Shown: positions 5,669 through 7,241 of the stretch, in pieces | Numbering within the stretch: position 1 is the stretch's first letter | Layout: every line of letters starts with the position of its first letter | Assembly (NCBI GenBank): GCA_949283905.1 | Contig: CASDUB010000258.1 | Location: 1-7,241 of the forward strand | Direction: 5' to 3' | From: an uncultured Lachnospiraceae bacterium | GTDB taxonomy: Bacteria; Bacillota; Clostridia; Lachnospirales; Lachnospiraceae | DNA length: 7,241 bases | Translations under genes and position numbers: made by a program | Notes under the pieces: model-generated | Told to the model about the DNA's origin: nothing | The model's database searches: none | Seen by the model: only the letters and a program-made list of their open reading frames with translations

Positions 5669-6814
5669 TCAATCCAATTCTACCCATGCAGAATCTTTTG
5701 AATCGCTCTCGATCGCCGCATGAATAAACTTAACTCCGCTTACTCCTGCTTCGATCGTAGAATAATCGGTAATGTAATCTTTATTTCCGTCTGCTTTTGC
5801 AATAACCGCATCAATAAATGATGTATAGTTATTCGTCATTGCAAATACAAGTCCTTCCGGATGTCCTGAAGGTATATGATTTACTTCCACTGCTCTTCCA
5901 GTTACACAGCCTGTAGCTCTGTTATAAATTCTGATCGGTTCGCCTTTCGGAGTAACCTTAAGAGTATTCGGCTCTTCCTGAACCCACTCGATCGCTCCTT
6001 TATTTCCGAAGATTCGAACCACGAGTCCGTTATAATGGCCGGCGCATACCTGAGAACAGCTGAAAACGCCATGAGCTCCATTGTCAAATTCAACAAGCAT
6101 ATTGGCATTAACTTCCAGTTCCATTCCGAACCTGTCAAAGATGGATCTGATTCTCTTTATCTTAAGTCCTGTCATATATGAAACCGTATTTTCGATATGT
6201 GTTCCAATATCGCCAACGCAGTTTGATCCGCCGGAAATTGAAGGATTCGTACGCCATCCCGAAAGTTTTACGGTATCATTGCCGCCATCGCTGATCTCGT
6301 CTATCAGCCAATCCTGAAGATATTCGGCATTTACATTTATGATATCGCCGATCTCGCCTTTCTCGATAAGCTCTTTGGCGAATTTAACCATCGGATATCC
6401 CGGATAAGTGTATCCTACGCCAAATAAAATATCTTTTTCTTTTGCCAAAGCTTCCAGTTCCAGAGCCTGCTCTACAGTAAAGCAAAGAGGTTTTTCGCAG
6501 AATATGTTTATTCCGTTTTCAATGAAAGCTTTGCATATTTCATAATGAGTATTGTTCGGCGTTACGATCGCGACAAAATCAATCTTGTCATCCCTTTTGG
6601 CTTCTTCCTGCGCCATGATCTTGTAGTTTGCGTAAATCCTGTCTTCAGGAACCTGATACTTATGTCCGCACTGAAGGTTTTTGTCTTCATTTGAACTGAA
6701 GCATCCCGCCACAAGATCGGCTCTTTCATCGAGATTGATAGCCATTCTGTGAACCGCTCCGATGAAAGCTCCCGGACCTCCTCCTACCATTCCATATCTG
6801 ATTCTTCTGTTCAC
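5669..6814 (-). CDS. Gfo/Idh/MocA-family NAD(P)-dependent sugar oxidoreductase
   Basis: A 381-residue two-domain protein. The N-terminal Rossmann fold begins RYGMVGGGPGAFIG (6-19) and carries VTPNNTHYE at 84-92 and the family hallmark EKP at 107-109. The C-terminal substrate domain includes GWRTNP at 186-191 and GDIGTH at 201-206, where D202 and H206 are the expected catalytic or substrate-contacting residues. Relatives oxidise a sugar hydroxyl to a ketone, or the reverse, using NAD(H) or NADP(H); levoglucosan dehydrogenase and glucoside 3-dehydrogenases are members. The start is a GTG at 6814-6812, supported by AGGAG at 6827-6823, 8 bases upstream. The next in-frame ATG (M9) would remove the first beta strand of the nucleotide fold. 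It starts 15 bp after the isomerase/epimerase stop, a tight operon link, and this pairing is common in bacteria. The exact substrate is unknown. Confidence 0.93.
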   Translation of the reverse strand: MNRRIRYGMVGGGPGAFIGAVHRMAINLDERADLVAGCFSSNEDKNLQCGHKYQVPEDRIYANYKIMAQEEAKRDDKIDFVAIVTPNNTHYEICKAFIENGINIFCEKPLCFTVEQALELEALAKEKDILFGVGYTYPGYPMVKFAKELIEKGEIGDIINVNAEYLQDWLIDEISDGGNDTVKLSGWRTNPSISGGSNCVGDIGTHIENTVSYMTGLKIKRIRSIFDRFGMELEVNANMLVEFDNGAHGVFSCSQVCAGHYNGLVVRIFGNKGAIEWVQEEPNTLKVTPKGEPIRIYNRATGCVTGRAVEVNHIPSGHPEGLVFAMTNNYTSFIDAVIAKADGNKDYITDYSTIEAGVSGVKFIHAAIESDSKDSAWVELD

Positions 6815-6829
6815 TTGACGTTCTCCTTT

Positions 6830-7241
6830 TCAGTTTGCGATAGCATCGTCAAATTTAATGTCAGATGCCTTAAAATCAATTTTCTTTACAAACTCGCAGG
6901 CTTCTTTTGCTCCCGCTTCTCTTTCCATACCGCTGTCTTCCCACTCTACTGAAAGCGGTCCTTCGTAGCCGTACTGGTTCAGGATACGGATGATAAGTTC
7001 GAATTTTACATCGCCATGACCGAGAGAACGGAAATTCCAGCCTCTTCTGAGATCGCCGAAATCAATATGCGAGCAGAGAAGTCCGCTTCTTCCATTCAAT
7101 GTTATAGCCGCGTCTTTCATATGGACGTGATATACTCTGTCGATAAAATCTTCAAGGAAGATATTGTAATCAACTCCCTGCCAGATAAGATGGCTTGGGT
7201 CAAAGTTCAAACCAAATTCCGGTCTGTCTTTAAATTTCTCA
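6830..7241 (-). CDS. Sugar phosphate isomerase/epimerase, xylose isomerase-like TIM barrel, C-terminal part (cut by window edge)
   Basis: The frame is open from the window edge to the TGA at 6832-6830 and gives 136 C-terminal residues of a protein usually about 300-340 long. The first complete codon reads as E. Visible motifs, numbered in this fragment, are NFDPSH (12-17) with D14 and H17, HVHMKD (38-43) with H40, WNFRSLGHGD (68-77) and SVEWEDSGM (97-105) with E99. These match the divalent-metal site of the AP-endonuclease-2/xylose isomerase-like family. Members isomerise or epimerise sugars and keto-sugars, and some cleave them; few have known substrates. A TTG at 7210 is in frame but lies inside the conserved motif, so it is not the start. 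This is the promoter-proximal visible gene of a three-gene operon, 15 bp before the Gfo/Idh/MocA gene. Confidence 0.9.
   Translation of the reverse strand, partial: EKFKDRPEFGLNFDPSHLIWQGVDYNIFLEDFIDRVYHVHMKDAAITLNGRSGLLCSHIDFGDLRRGWNFRSLGHGDVKFELIIRILNQYGYEGPLSVEWEDSGMEREAGAKEACEFVKKIDFKASDIKFDDAIAN

Noticed and set aside
7208..7210. TTG as a start codon of the isomerase/epimerase
   Set aside because: The frame stays open to the window edge, and the conserved GLNFDPSH motif spans this codon; the gene is truncated by the window, not short.

Overview
The window looks like a piece of chromosome from an anaerobic Gram-positive bacterium of the Clostridia, most likely a gut Lachnospiraceae-type organism. 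This is inferred from moderately AT-rich DNA, strong purine-rich ribosome binding sites (GGAGG or AGGAG types), a flavin/iron-sulfur reductase of the 2,4-dienoyl-CoA reductase/enoate reductase type, and a DUF4867-like protein, which I associate mainly with such bacteria. No rRNA, tRNA, CRISPR array, insertion sequence or phage gene is visible.

Layout, left to right. (1) Positions 1-278 (minus) hold the N-terminal 92 residues of a LysR-type regulator that runs off the left edge. (2) Positions 279-469 are a divergent control region. It has two back-to-back promoters with perfect TATAAT boxes and a 15-bp imperfect inverted repeat placed where a LysR activator would bind. (3) Positions 470-2506 (plus) encode a 678-residue FMN/4Fe-4S/FAD oxidoreductase of the old yellow enzyme superfamily. 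(4) A hairpin at 2511-2538 separates it from the convergent minus-strand genes. (5) Positions 4392 to 2566 (minus) form a two-gene unit: a ROK-family repressor-like protein, then a cupin-like DUF4867 protein. The unit has a strong promoter, and nine G residues sit at its ribosome binding site. (6) A 257-bp gap (4393-4649) holds that promoter and a 17-bp hairpin with a GUAA loop that folds fully only in the minus-strand RNA. (7) From the right edge to 4650 (minus) is a three-gene operon: a sugar phosphate isomerase/epimerase (3' part only), a Gfo/Idh/MocA NAD(P)-dependent sugar oxidoreductase (GTG start), and an aldo/keto reductase.

How they may work together (inference). The isomerase/epimerase plus Gfo/Idh/MocA pair is the type of enzyme set used to oxidise a sugar or glycoside to a keto-sugar and then rearrange or cleave it. 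The aldo/keto reductase could reduce a carbonyl intermediate. The ROK/DUF4867 pair also looks like sugar metabolism (a sugar-sensing regulator beside a metal-cupin that may be an isomerase). The LysR/flavoenzyme pair could act on an unsaturated compound, for example an aglycone, but nothing in the sequence ties it directly to the sugar genes. The families are ordinary. The points worth a second look are regulatory details, an active-site Tyr-to-Trp change and an unusual iron-sulfur linker in the flavoenzyme, and the uncharacterised DUF4867 protein.
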